Below, one piece after another: positions 36,229 through 45,483 of a stretch of DNA of 64,000 nt. Every line of letters starts with the position of its first letter. Positions within the stretch are counted from its first letter, which is position 1. Origin of the DNA: Cellulophaga lytica DSM 7489 (lineage in GTDB: Bacteria; Bacteroidota; Bacteroidia; Flavobacteriales; Flavobacteriaceae); assembly GCF_000190595.1 (NCBI RefSeq), contig NC_015167.1:248001-312000 (forward strand). The letters run 5' to 3'. The position numbers were made by a program, and so were the translations under genes. The notes beneath the pieces are model-generated. The model saw nothing but the letters and a program-made list of their open reading frames with translations. It had not been told where the DNA came from and made no database searches.

Positions 36229-37032
36229 ATGAATACATTTAAACAAATAACAAGCTTACAAAATCCGCTAATTAAAAAAACTTTAGTACTAAAAGACAAG
36301 TCTAGAGAGCGTAAAAAAAGTAATCTTTTTGTGCTAGAAGGTGCCAGAGAGTTACAACTTGCTTTAAAAGGAAACTATAGTATTGAAACCTTGTTTTTTT
36401 GTAAAGATTTAATTTCTGAGCAGGCTATTACAGACTTAATTAAAAATAATAGCACTACAAATGTTATAGAGGTTAACTTAGATGTGTACCAAAAAATAGC
36501 ATACAGAGCTACTACAGAAGGTGTAGTAGCACTTGTAAAAAGTAAAAATCATACTATAAACAACTTACAACTAAGCTCAAAAAAACCTCTAATTTTAATA
36601 GCAGAAGCTCCAGAAAAACCAGGTAATATTGGTGCGTTATTGCGTACAGCAGATGCTGCAAATTTAGATGCTGTTATTATTGCCAATCCTAAGACAGACC
36701 TTTATAATCCTAATATTATACGTTCTAGCGTAGGTTGCGTTTTTACTACTAAAATTGCAACGGGTACAACGTCTGAAATTATAGCGTACTTAAAAGAACA
36801 TAATATTGCTACGTATTGTGCTGCGCTAACCGCTTCAAAAATATATACAACTGTAGATTATACCAGCGGATCTGCCATTGTAGTGGGTACAGAGGCAACA
36901 GGTTTATCTAAAGAGTGGTTAAGCAACTCTAACCAAAATATTATAATTCCTATGGAAGGCCAAATAGACTCCATGAACGTTTCTGTAGCTGCTGCTGTAG
37001 TTATTTTTGAAGCAAAACGACAAAGAAGTTAG
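36229..37032 (+). CDS. TrmH/SpoU family RNA 2'-O-methyltransferase
   Basis: The 267-residue enzyme has an N-terminal L30e-like substrate domain (MNTFKQITSLQNPLIKK, VLEGARELQLALKG) and the C-terminal SPOUT knot: GNIGALLRTADAANLDAVII (motif 1), VVGTEATGLSKEWL (motif 2) and IPMEGQIDSMNVSVAAAVVIFE (motif 3). It uses S-adenosylmethionine to methylate a ribose in rRNA or tRNA; the exact site cannot be read. The ATG at 36229 is chosen because the promoter lies just before it. The M48 gene follows after 46 bases. Confidence 0.92.
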   Translation: MNTFKQITSLQNPLIKKTLVLKDKSRERKKSNLFVLEGARELQLALKGNYSIETLFFCKDLISEQAITDLIKNNSTTNVIEVNLDVYQKIAYRATTEGVVALVKSKNHTINNLQLSSKKPLILIAEAPEKPGNIGALLRTADAANLDAVIIANPKTDLYNPNIIRSSVGCVFTTKIATGTTSEIIAYLKEHNIATYCAALTASKIYTTVDYTSGSAIVVGTEATGLSKEWLSNSNQNIIIPMEGQIDSMNVSVAAAVVIFEAKRQRS

Positions 37033-37078
37033 TATTTACTATTTTTACAAAACCAAACCACCACCAATAACTATATTT

Positions 37079-38305
37079 ATGAGTATTCTTTTTTATGTAA
37101 TACTAAGCATTATTATACTGCAATTTGTAATAGATGCTGCTGTAGATTATTTAAACGCTAAAAAATTTAAAGAAGCTATACCACAGGAGCTAAACGGCAT
37201 TTTTAATGAAGAAGAGTACATTAAATCTCAGCGTTACAAAACTGCAAACTATAGATTTGGTGTATTTTCTGGTAGTTTTTCTGTACTACTAACACTGTCG
37301 TTTTTAATTTTTGGAGGGTTTGCTTGGGTAGATAATTTTGCGCGTAGCATAACAGACAATCCTATTTTAGTTGCTATTATTTTTTTTGGTATTATAATGA
37401 TAGGCAACAGTATTTTAAATGTACCCTTATCTTACTACAGCACCTTTGTAATAGAAGAAAAATTTGGGTTTAATAAAACTACTAAAAAGTTATTTTTTTT
37501 AGACCTAATTAAGAGTTGGTTTTTAACTGCCATTATTGGCGGTGCTCTTTTAGCATTAGTTATTTGGTTTTACAACTGGGCTGGTACAAATTTTTGGATA
37601 TATGCTTGGGTGGCAATTTCTATTATTTCAATTTTCATGAATATGTTTTACAGCAAGTTAATTGTACCCCTTTTTAACAAACAAACGCCTTTAGAAAATG
37701 GTAGTCTTAAAACTAAAATTGAAGAATACGCTCAAAAAGTTGGTTTTGAACTCCAAAATATTTTTATAATAGATGGTTCTAAAAGATCTACCAAAGCTAA
37801 CGCATATTTCTCTGGTTTTGGAAAACAAAAAAGAGTTACGTTGTATGACACGCTTGTTAAAGATTTAGACGAAGAGGAGATAATTGCCGTTTTAGCGCAT
37901 GAGGTTGGGCATTACAAACGCAAGCATATTTTATTTAATTTAACTGCTTCAATTTTACTTACTGGTTTAACATTGTACATTTTATCAATTTTTATAAATA
38001 CACCTAGTATTTCTTTAGCAATTGGTGTAACCGTACCTAGTTTTCATGCTGCTTTAATAGGTTTTGGCATATTGTACAGTCCTATATCAGAAACTACAAG
38101 CTTAATAATGAACTACTTATCTAGAAAGTTTGAATACCAAGCAGATGATTATGCTAAAAAAACATACGCTTCAATGCCATTAATTACATCATTAAAAAAG
38201 TTGTCAAAAACAAGCTTAAGCAACCTTACGCCCCACCCAGCATATGTTTTTATGAACTATTCTCACCCTACTCTAATTGACAGAATTAACAATTTAAAAA
38301 AATAA
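37079..38305 (+). CDS. M48 family (Ste24-type) membrane zinc protease
   Basis: The 408-residue protein from the ATG at 37079 has about seven hydrophobic segments and the catalytic VLAHEVGHYKRKH (HExxH, His274, Glu275, His278), with the third ligand in KFEYQADDYAKK. The full-length Ste24 architecture (NVPLSYYSTFVIEEKFGFNK, SKRSTKANAYFSGFGKQKR) distinguishes it from shorter HtpX. In bacteria these enzymes are thought to act in membrane protein quality control. The longer frame from 37007 adds no recognisable sequence and overlaps the preceding gene. Confidence 0.93.
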   Translation: MSILFYVILSIIILQFVIDAAVDYLNAKKFKEAIPQELNGIFNEEEYIKSQRYKTANYRFGVFSGSFSVLLTLSFLIFGGFAWVDNFARSITDNPILVAIIFFGIIMIGNSILNVPLSYYSTFVIEEKFGFNKTTKKLFFLDLIKSWFLTAIIGGALLALVIWFYNWAGTNFWIYAWVAISIISIFMNMFYSKLIVPLFNKQTPLENGSLKTKIEEYAQKVGFELQNIFIIDGSKRSTKANAYFSGFGKQKRVTLYDTLVKDLDEEEIIAVLAHEVGHYKRKHILFNLTASILLTGLTLYILSIFINTPSISLAIGVTVPSFHAALIGFGILYSPISETTSLIMNYLSRKFEYQADDYAKKTYASMPLITSLKKLSKTSLSNLTPHPAYVFMNYSHPTLIDRINNLKK

Positions 38306-38348
38306 TTTTTGTTGATTATTACCAAAGTTTAATGTAATTTTAGTTTAT

Positions 38349-40553
38349 ATGACAGAAGCTGAAATAGAAAAAGAAAACAAAGAAATTACACGCCAGTATA
38401 AAGAATTACTGCGCGTTAGTTACTTAACACTTTCTGATGAAGATAAAAAACTCATTAGATCTGCTTTTGAAATTGCTGTAGACGCACATAAAGATCAGCG
38501 CAGAAAATCTGGTGAAGCCTATATTTTTCATCCAATAGCTGTTGCAAGAATTGTAGCTTCAGAAATAGGGTTAGATGCTGTATCTATTGCCTCTGCCCTA
38601 CTACATGATGTTGTAGAAGACACAGAATATACTCTGGCAGATATAGAGCGTTTGTTTGGTGAAACTGTAGCTAAAATTGTAGATGGCTTAACCAAAATTG
38701 CTCACCTAAAAAAGGATATGAATGTATCCCAACAGGCAGAAAATTTTAGAAAAATGCTTTTAACCTTAAATGATGATGTTAGGGTTATTATTATTAAAAT
38801 AGCAGACCGTTACCACAATATGCTCACTATGGATTCTATGCCAGAGCATAAACAGTTAAAAATAGCTTCTGAAACACTTTATATTTATGCGCCTCTTGCA
38901 CACAGAATTGGGCTTTACAACATAAAAACAGAACTTGAAGATTTAAGTTTAAAGTATACTGAGCCCGAAGTCTATAATGACATTCAGGATAAAATTGAAG
39001 AAACTAAAGAAGAGCAACAAGAGTACATTGACTCTTTCTCACATACCATACAAGACTCTTTAGATAAAGAAGGGTTAAATTACACCATTAAAGGCCGTAT
39101 GAAGTCTATTTTTTCTATTCGTAGAAAAATGAAAGTACAAAATGTGCCTTTTGATGAAATTTATGACAAGTTTGCTATTCGTATTATTTACAAATCAGAT
39201 AAAGCAAATGAAAAGTTTTTAGCGTGGAAAATTTACTCTGTAGTAACAGACAATTTTACTCCTAACCCCGTACGTTTACGAGATTGGATATCTTCTCCTA
39301 AATCTACAGGTTATGAAGCCTTGCACATTACCGTTATGGGGCCAGATGCCAAATGGGTAGAGGTGCAAATACGTAGTGAGCGTATGCATGAAATTGCAGA
39401 AAAAGGTTATGCTGCACACTTTAAATACAAACACGGAGACCAAAAGGAACAAGGTATAGAAGTTTGGTTAAACAGACTACAAGAAGCATTAGAAAATGCA
39501 AATACAAATGCAGTAGATTTTGTTGAAGAGTTTAAACTAAACCTGTACTCTAAAGAAATATTTGTTTTTACACCTCAAGGAGATTTAAAATCCTTACCAA
39601 AAGGTGCTACATCTTTAGATTTTGCTTTTCATATACACTCAGAAATTGGATTAAAAACCAGAGGAACAAAAGTAAATGGTAAGCTTGTACCTTTAAATAC
39701 TATTTTGCATAGTGGAGACCAAGTAGAGGTTATTACATCAGAAAAAAGTAAACCCAACCAAAGTTGGTTAGACTATGCAACAACGGCACGTGCAAGATCT
39801 AAAATTAAATCTTCTTTAAGAGAAGAGAAAAAAGAAATTGCAGAAGAAGGCAAAGAAATTTTACGTCGTAAATTAAAATCGCAAAAAATTAGTTTTAATG
39901 AAGATACCATTAACAAAATGGTGTATCATTTTAAACTAAGAACCAGCTTAGATTTATTTTACAGAATTGCCACTGGATCTATAGATAATAACCAAATAAA
40001 AGAATTTGCATCATCTTATAGCAACGCCTTTATTAGTTTCTTTAAAAATAGAATTAGAAGAAATACGGCTCCAGACAATATAGATAAAGAAGAGATTACT
40101 GCAAAGTATGACCAGTTAGTGTTTGGTAAAGAAGAAGAAAAACTAAAGTATAAGCTATCACAATGTTGTAACCCTATACCTGGTGATGATGTATTTGGTT
40201 TTATTAGTGTAAATGAAGGTATTAAAGTGCACACAAAAAATTGCCCAAATGCCATATCTTTACAATCTAATTATGCATATAGAATTATACAGGCTAAGTG
40301 GATAGATTCTTCACAACAAGAATTTACAGCAAACATAAAACTAACAGGAATAGACAATATTGGTTTAATTAGCGACTTAACTTCAATTATTTCTCAACAA
40401 ATGCACGTGAACATGAGAAGCGTTAACTTTAGTACAGATGGCGGCACTTTCTCAGGAAAAATCACGGTTGTAGTTAAAAATAATTCTATCTTAATTAAGC
40501 TTATTAACAATTTAAAGAAAATTAACGGTATAGATAAAGTAGTTAGACTTTAA
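38349..40553 (+). CDS. Bifunctional (p)ppGpp synthetase/hydrolase, Rel/SpoT type
   Basis: The 734-residue stringent-response enzyme has an N-terminal HD hydrolase domain (FHPIAVARIVA, ALLHDVVEDTEYTL, KIADRYHNMLTM), a synthetase domain (YDKFAIRIIYKS, SSPKSTGYEALHITVMGP, VEVQIRSERMHEIAEKGYAAH), then TGS (FVFTPQGDLKSLPKGATSLDFAF), a Cys-containing zinc-finger/RIS region (LSQCCNPIPGDDVFGFI) and a C-terminal ACT domain. Both catalytic halves keep their key residues, so it should be bifunctional. It is followed by a fur-type gene with its own promoter. Confidence 0.95.
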   Translation: MTEAEIEKENKEITRQYKELLRVSYLTLSDEDKKLIRSAFEIAVDAHKDQRRKSGEAYIFHPIAVARIVASEIGLDAVSIASALLHDVVEDTEYTLADIERLFGETVAKIVDGLTKIAHLKKDMNVSQQAENFRKMLLTLNDDVRVIIIKIADRYHNMLTMDSMPEHKQLKIASETLYIYAPLAHRIGLYNIKTELEDLSLKYTEPEVYNDIQDKIEETKEEQQEYIDSFSHTIQDSLDKEGLNYTIKGRMKSIFSIRRKMKVQNVPFDEIYDKFAIRIIYKSDKANEKFLAWKIYSVVTDNFTPNPVRLRDWISSPKSTGYEALHITVMGPDAKWVEVQIRSERMHEIAEKGYAAHFKYKHGDQKEQGIEVWLNRLQEALENANTNAVDFVEEFKLNLYSKEIFVFTPQGDLKSLPKGATSLDFAFHIHSEIGLKTRGTKVNGKLVPLNTILHSGDQVEVITSEKSKPNQSWLDYATTARARSKIKSSLREEKKEIAEEGKEILRRKLKSQKISFNEDTINKMVYHFKLRTSLDLFYRIATGSIDNNQIKEFASSYSNAFISFFKNRIRRNTAPDNIDKEEITAKYDQLVFGKEEEKLKYKLSQCCNPIPGDDVFGFISVNEGIKVHTKNCPNAISLQSNYAYRIIQAKWIDSSQQEFTANIKLTGIDNIGLISDLTSIISQQMHVNMRSVNFSTDGGTFSGKITVVVKNNSILIKLINNLKKINGIDKVVRL

Positions 40554-40562
40554 AATTTACAC

Positions 40563-40570
40563 TACATTTG
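40563..40570 (+). promoter_or_regulatory. Bacteroidota -7 element of the fur-purA operon
   Basis: TACATTTG matches TAnnTTTG, begins 10 bases after the rel stop and lies 25 bases before the fur-family ATG. Confidence 0.5.
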
Positions 40571-40595
40571 CAAACCGAAAAGCTGTAGAAATACT

Positions 40596-41045
40596 ATGGG
40601 TAGTAACAAAAATCAAGACATTGTAAAGAATGTCTTCACGACTTTTTTAGAGGAAAACGGACACAGAAAAACACCCGAACGCTACGCTATACTCCAAGAA
40701 ATTTACGAAAGTGAAGATCATTTTGATATAGAATCTCTTTATATTAAAATGAAAAACAAAAACTATAGAGTAAGTAGAGCAACCTTATACAACACTATTG
40801 AACTTTTATTAGATTGTAAATTGGTACGTAAGCACCAGTTTGGCAAAAATCAGGCTCAATATGAGAAATCTTATTTTGATAGGCAACATGATCATGTTAT
40901 TCTAACAGATACGGGTGAGGTAATGGAGTTTTGTGACCCTAGAATACAGTCAATTAAAAAAACAATAGAGGATGTGTTTGATATTAAAATAACAAACCAC
41001 TCGCTATACTTTTACGGAACAAAAAATAAAAAAGAAAACAACTAA
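40596..41045 (+). CDS. Fur family transcriptional regulator lacking the CxxC zinc motifs
   Basis: The 149-residue protein has the Fur winged-helix ([54 protein letters not shown]) and part of the regulatory domain ([23 protein letters not shown]). In many Fur proteins the segment after HDH reads CxxCG and a second CxxC lies at the C terminus; here they read LTDTG and end GTKNKKENN, so the structural zinc cysteines are gone. The HDH and other metal-sensing His residues remain. Iron, zinc or peroxide sensing cannot be decided. purA begins 13 bases downstream, so the regulator and purA share a transcript. Confidence 0.9.
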   Translation: MGSNKNQDIVKNVFTTFLEENGHRKTPERYAILQEIYESEDHFDIESLYIKMKNKNYRVSRATLYNTIELLLDCKLVRKHQFGKNQAQYEKSYFDRQHDHVILTDTGEVMEFCDPRIQSIKKTIEDVFDIKITNHSLYFYGTKNKKENN

Positions 41046-41058
41046 CCAATTACAAGTA

Positions 41059-42330
41059 ATGGCAGTAGATTTACTACTAGGACTCCAATGGGGAGACGAA
41101 GGAAAAGGAAAAATTGTTGATGTACTAACTAAAGATTACGATATTATTGCGCGTTTTCAGGGTGGACCAAATGCTGGTCACACCTTAGAATTTGACGGCA
41201 TTAAACACGTGCTTAGAACAATTCCATCTGGAATTTTCCACAAAAAAGCAATGAACGTTATTGGTAACGGTGTTGTAATAGATCCAGTTGTTTTTGTTAA
41301 AGAACTAGAAGGTTTAGATCAGTTTAATATAGACTACAAGGCTAAACTAATTATATCTAGAAAAGCACATTTAATTTTACCAACACACCGTTTATTAGAT
41401 GCTGCATCTGAAGCATCTAAAGGAAAAGCTAAAATTGGTTCTACATTAAAAGGTATTGGTCCAACTTATATGGACAAAACTGGTAGAAACGGTATGCGTG
41501 TTGGCGATTTAGAATTGGATTCTTGGAAAGAAAAGTACCGTCATTTAGCAGATAAGCATGAAACTATGATTAGTTTCTACAATGTAGATGTACAGTATGA
41601 TTTAGAAGAAATGGAAGTTGAGTTTTTTGATGCTGTAGAGCGTTTAAAAGAATTAACTTTTATAGATAGTGAAGAGTATTTAAACCAAGCTATTAAAGAG
41701 GGTAAAACTATTTTAGCAGAAGGTGCACAAGGGTCTTTATTAGATATTGATTTTGGCACGTACCCATTTGTAACTTCTTCTAACACAACAGCAGCTGGTG
41801 CTTGCACTGGTTTAGGCATTGCTCCTAACAAAGTAAAAGAAGTATACGGTATTTTTAAAGCTTACACTACACGTGTTGGTTCTGGCCCATTCCCTACAGA
41901 ATTGTTTGATGAAGTTGGAGCTAATATGGCTAAAGTAGGTCATGAGTTTGGCGCAGTAACTGGTAGACCTCGCCGTTGTGGTTGGTTAGACCTTGTTGCT
42001 CTAAAATATGCCTGCCAAGTTAACGGTGTTACACAATTAAATATGATGAAGGGCGATGTACTTTCTGGTTTTGACAGCCTACAAGTATGTACTGCTTATG
42101 AGTATAAAGGAGAAACAATTTCTCATTTACCTTATAATATAGAACCTGAAAATGTAAAACCTATTTACACAGAGTTCCCTTGTTGGAAAGAAGATTTAAC
42201 CAAAATGACAGATCCATCTCAGTTTCCAAAAGAATTAAATGAGTATATAGATTTTCTAGAAAAAGAATTAGAAATTCCTATTAAAATTATTTCTGTTGGT
42301 CCAGATAGAAAACAGACAATTAATAGATAA
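41059..42330 (+). CDS. purA: Adenylosuccinate synthetase
   Basis: The 423-residue GTP-dependent enzyme makes adenylosuccinate from IMP and aspartate, the first committed step to AMP. It shows LLLGLQWGDEGKGKIVD (phosphate loop with catalytic Asp), NAGHTLEFDGIKHVLRTIPSG (catalytic His), STLKGIGPTYMDKTGRNG, EGAQGSLLDIDFGTYPFVTSSN and GRPRRCGWLDLVALKYA. Length is normal. It is the second gene of the fur-purA unit and ends in a strong terminator. Confidence 0.97.
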   Translation: MAVDLLLGLQWGDEGKGKIVDVLTKDYDIIARFQGGPNAGHTLEFDGIKHVLRTIPSGIFHKKAMNVIGNGVVIDPVVFVKELEGLDQFNIDYKAKLIISRKAHLILPTHRLLDAASEASKGKAKIGSTLKGIGPTYMDKTGRNGMRVGDLELDSWKEKYRHLADKHETMISFYNVDVQYDLEEMEVEFFDAVERLKELTFIDSEEYLNQAIKEGKTILAEGAQGSLLDIDFGTYPFVTSSNTTAAGACTGLGIAPNKVKEVYGIFKAYTTRVGSGPFPTELFDEVGANMAKVGHEFGAVTGRPRRCGWLDLVALKYACQVNGVTQLNMMKGDVLSGFDSLQVCTAYEYKGETISHLPYNIEPENVKPIYTEFPCWKEDLTKMTDPSQFPKELNEYIDFLEKELEIPIKIISVGPDRKQTINR

Positions 42331-42334
42331 ACAT

Positions 42335-42369
42335 AAAAAGCCACATTTTAAAAATGTGGCTTTTTTTTA
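42335..42369 (+). terminator. Terminator after purA
   Basis: Stem AAAAAGCCACATTTT/AAAATGTGGCTTTTT with a very small loop and a run of T. Confidence 0.85.
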
Positions 42370-42441
42370 CGCTACAATAGACTAAAAAGAGCATAATCTT
42401 AAATCTATGCCAATCTGTTATCAGAACAATCAAAAAAAACC

Positions 42442-42449
42442 TATTTTTG
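42442..42449 (+). promoter_or_regulatory. Bacteroidota -7 element of the OstA-like gene
   Basis: TATTTTTG exact match, 16 bases before the TTG start at 42466. Confidence 0.5.
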
Positions 42450-42465
42450 ACCAAAATTTTAAGAC

Positions 42466-44193
42466 TTGTTTAAATACAAATTAGTTATTGGCTTAATCTT
42501 ATTTGTTTTTAGTGTTAACGCACAAGATAAATCAACAGAAAAAAAACAAATAAAAATAGTACACGGTGCTAACTTCACTAAAGATGAAGTTAAGCTACCT
42601 GGCGCATCTATATTTAGTAGAGATAGTGAAAGACAAGTAGAGTTTGAACACCAAGGAGCAACCCTTTGGTGTGATGTTGCTGTGTTTTATCCAAAAGAAA
42701 ACAGACTTCTTGCTATAGACAATGTACGTATGCAGCAAGGAGACTCTATACAAATGGACAGTGGCAAATTAGAATATTTTGGAGATATTAAACTTGCAAA
42801 GGCATCTAAAAATGTAGTTTTACAAAGTCCAGATGCTACACTTACTACAGATACTTTGTATTTTGATAGAGAAAAACAGGAGTCGTACTACAGACATTTT
42901 GGAACTATAGTAGATACTGCAAATACTATAAAAAGTAGAATTGGTAGGTTTTTTATGGAAACCAACAAATACCAGTTGTTAGATAGTGTTACTGTAGAAA
43001 ATCCTAAATACCACGTATTATCTGAACAAATGGATTATTACACAGACTCTGAACACGTGTATATGTATGGTCCGTCTACAATTACAGGTAAAGACTATGT
43101 CATGTATTGTGAACGTGGTTATTATGACTCTAAAGTAGAAACCGGCTACGGTATAAAAAACACACGTATAGATTATAGCAATAAAATTATTGAGGGAGAC
43201 AGTGTTTATTTTAATAAAAGAAAACAATTTGCATCTGCAACAAATAATATAGTAGTTACAGATACCGTAAACGATGGTGTTATTAGAGCTCATTATGCAG
43301 AAGTATACAAAGAAAAGGACTCTGTTTTTGCTACCAAAAGAGCTGTTGCTATTAATGTAATGGAGAAAGACTCATTATACATGCACGGAGATACCTTAAT
43401 GGTTACAGGAAAACCAGACAATAGAATTATACGTGCGTTTAGGGATGCAAAGTTTTTTAAAACAGATATAAGTGGTAAGTGTGATTCTATTCACTTTGAT
43501 CAAAAAACTGGAATAACACAACTTATTACAAACCCTATTATTTGGAATATTGACAACCAAATGACAGGAGATAGCATACATTTAATAAGCGATTTAGAGA
43601 CGGATAAATTAGACTCTTTAAAGGTAATTAATAATGCTTTTATAATATCTTTAGATACAATTAGTAAAACCGGCTACAACCAAGCAAAAGGTAAAAACCT
43701 ATTTGGCAAATTTATAAACAATGAGCTAAACTTTATAGATCTTGTACAAAATGTAGAGGTTATTTATTATTCATATAACGACCAAAATGAGTTTGTTGGG
43801 ATAGATAAATCACTTTGTGGTAAAGTTACTATGGAGATGAAAGAAAACGCTATAGATGTTATAACGTATTACATTAACCCTAGCGGACAAACTTTTCCTG
43901 AAGGCCAAGAACCAGAAACAGGTGTTAAATTAAAAGGTTTTGTGTGGTACGGAGACCAGCGTATTTATACCAAAGACGATATTTTTGGTGAGGATGACAA
44001 CAATCTTGTTTTACCTATAATTAGAGGCATTAGTAACCCTATAGATATTGATGCAGAAGAGCAAGAGCGACATAAAAACCAAGGAGATCCCATAAATAAC
44101 CCGCCCAATACCAAGGCTACAAGAAAAAAAGGGGTACCTAAACCTACATTATCTAAGCCAGTACCAAGTACAAAACTAAAGCAACAAAAATAA
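42466..44193 (+). CDS. OstA/LptA-like periplasmic protein
   Basis: The 575-residue product starts at TTG with a signal peptide (FKYKLVIGLILFVFSVNAQ). The mature part consists of repeating short beta segments (AVFYPKENRLLAIDNVRMQQGDS, ADNVRM-like and TTDTLYFDREKQESYY blocks) of the OstA/LptA beta-jellyroll used to shuttle lipopolysaccharide across the periplasm. It is much longer than LptA, and the C-terminal 90 residues are Pro/Lys rich and probably disordered. No ATG occurs near the signal peptide; promoter spacing supports TTG. The aminotransferase gene begins 7 bases downstream. Confidence 0.82.
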   Translation: MFKYKLVIGLILFVFSVNAQDKSTEKKQIKIVHGANFTKDEVKLPGASIFSRDSERQVEFEHQGATLWCDVAVFYPKENRLLAIDNVRMQQGDSIQMDSGKLEYFGDIKLAKASKNVVLQSPDATLTTDTLYFDREKQESYYRHFGTIVDTANTIKSRIGRFFMETNKYQLLDSVTVENPKYHVLSEQMDYYTDSEHVYMYGPSTITGKDYVMYCERGYYDSKVETGYGIKNTRIDYSNKIIEGDSVYFNKRKQFASATNNIVVTDTVNDGVIRAHYAEVYKEKDSVFATKRAVAINVMEKDSLYMHGDTLMVTGKPDNRIIRAFRDAKFFKTDISGKCDSIHFDQKTGITQLITNPIIWNIDNQMTGDSIHLISDLETDKLDSLKVINNAFIISLDTISKTGYNQAKGKNLFGKFINNELNFIDLVQNVEVIYYSYNDQNEFVGIDKSLCGKVTMEMKENAIDVITYYINPSGQTFPEGQEPETGVKLKGFVWYGDQRIYTKDDIFGEDDNNLVLPIIRGISNPIDIDAEEQERHKNQGDPINNPPNTKATRKKGVPKPTLSKPVPSTKLKQQK

Positions 44194-44200
44194 ATTACAG

Positions 44201-45382
44201 GTGAAAAAGGACTTTTTACACTACCAAGCACAAACTAGTCCGCATCCTTTAACTTTACAAGTTTCTAGAGCTAGCGGCAGTTATATTTACGATCAAGACA
44301 ACAATGCACATTTAGATTTTGTAGCAGGTGTATCTGCTTGTACACTTGGCCATTGCCACCCAAAAGTAGTAGATGCAATAACCAAGCAAGCATCAGAATA
44401 TATGCATGTCATGGTTTATGGAGAATATGTACAAGAACCAGCTGTAACCTATACAAAGTTTTTAGCTTCTCTACTACCCTCTAATTTAGAAACCACCTAT
44501 TTGGTTAACTCTGGAACAGAAGCTATTGAAGGAGCCTTAAAATTAGCTAAAAGAACTACAAAAAGACATAAAATTGTAGCTGCACACAACTCTTACCACG
44601 GTAATACTATGGGTAGTATGAGTGTTTCTGGAGCAGAATCTCAAAAAAGTGCATATAGGCCACTTGTGCCTGGCACAACATTTATTAATTTTAATTCTGA
44701 TAAAGATTTAGAGAAAATTACAACAGATACTGCTGCTGTAATTTTAGAAACCATACAAGGTGGCGCAGGTTTTATAGTGCCTAAAAATAATTTTTTACAA
44801 AAGGTAAGAGCACGCTGTACAGCTGTAGGCGCCTTATTAATTTTAGACGAAATACAACCAGGGTTTGGTAGAACAGGTAAGCTATTTGCTTTTGAACACT
44901 ACAACTGTGTACCAGACATTTTAGTTATAGGTAAAGGAATGGCATCTGGTATGCCAGTTGGCGCATTTGTGGCATCAAACCAAATAATGAAAAATTTACA
45001 ATCTAATCCTAAACTAGGACATATTACCACTTTTGGCGGCAACCCTGTAATTGCTGCTGCAAGTTTAGCTACATTACAAGAACTAACTAGTAGTAACTTA
45101 ATAATAGAAACTCTAGAAAAAGAAAAACTATTTAAAAAACTACTAAAACACAAGTACATTACAGAAATACGGGGCAAAGGTTTAATGCTAGCTGTTATGC
45201 TAGTAAATGCAGATATTACAAACTATGTTGTAATGCATTGTGCTAAAAACAGACTAATATTATTCTGGCTATTGTTTGAGCCTAAAGCGCTGCGTATTTC
45301 TCCTCCTTTAACCATTTCTAATGAAGAAATTAGACAAGGATGTGCACTTATTTTAGAAGCTTTAGACTCCTACAAAAAGTAA
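44201..45382 (+). CDS. Class III pyridoxal-phosphate aminotransferase
   Basis: The 393-residue protein is of the acetylornithine/ornithine/4-aminobutyrate aminotransferase group: YLVNSGTEAIEGALKLA, AHNSYHGNTMGSMSVSG, LILDEIQPGFGRTGKLFAFEH (cofactor Asp) and DILVIGKGMASGMPVGAFVA, where the Lys forms the Schiff base. The start is GTG. The substrate is not evident; no arginine or GABA genes are adjacent. It is linked to the OstA-like gene by a 7-base gap, a layout I recall as common in flavobacteria. Confidence 0.9.
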   Translation: MKKDFLHYQAQTSPHPLTLQVSRASGSYIYDQDNNAHLDFVAGVSACTLGHCHPKVVDAITKQASEYMHVMVYGEYVQEPAVTYTKFLASLLPSNLETTYLVNSGTEAIEGALKLAKRTTKRHKIVAAHNSYHGNTMGSMSVSGAESQKSAYRPLVPGTTFINFNSDKDLEKITTDTAAVILETIQGGAGFIVPKNNFLQKVRARCTAVGALLILDEIQPGFGRTGKLFAFEHYNCVPDILVIGKGMASGMPVGAFVASNQIMKNLQSNPKLGHITTFGGNPVIAAASLATLQELTSSNLIIETLEKEKLFKKLLKHKYITEIRGKGLMLAVMLVNADITNYVVMHCAKNRLILFWLLFEPKALRISPPLTISNEEIRQGCALILEALDSYKK

Positions 45383-45483
45383 TTTGTTAACTATTTTGTT
45401 AATAATATACACGGTAGCAATCAAAAAAAAGTAACCTAAAACCTTACTTTTATTTTAATCTTATCAAGCAAGAAAGAATTTAT

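Noticed and set aside
44511-44519. TTGGTTAAC, resembling the alginate operator
   Set aside because: Only a partial site, unpaired, and inside the aminotransferase coding sequence.
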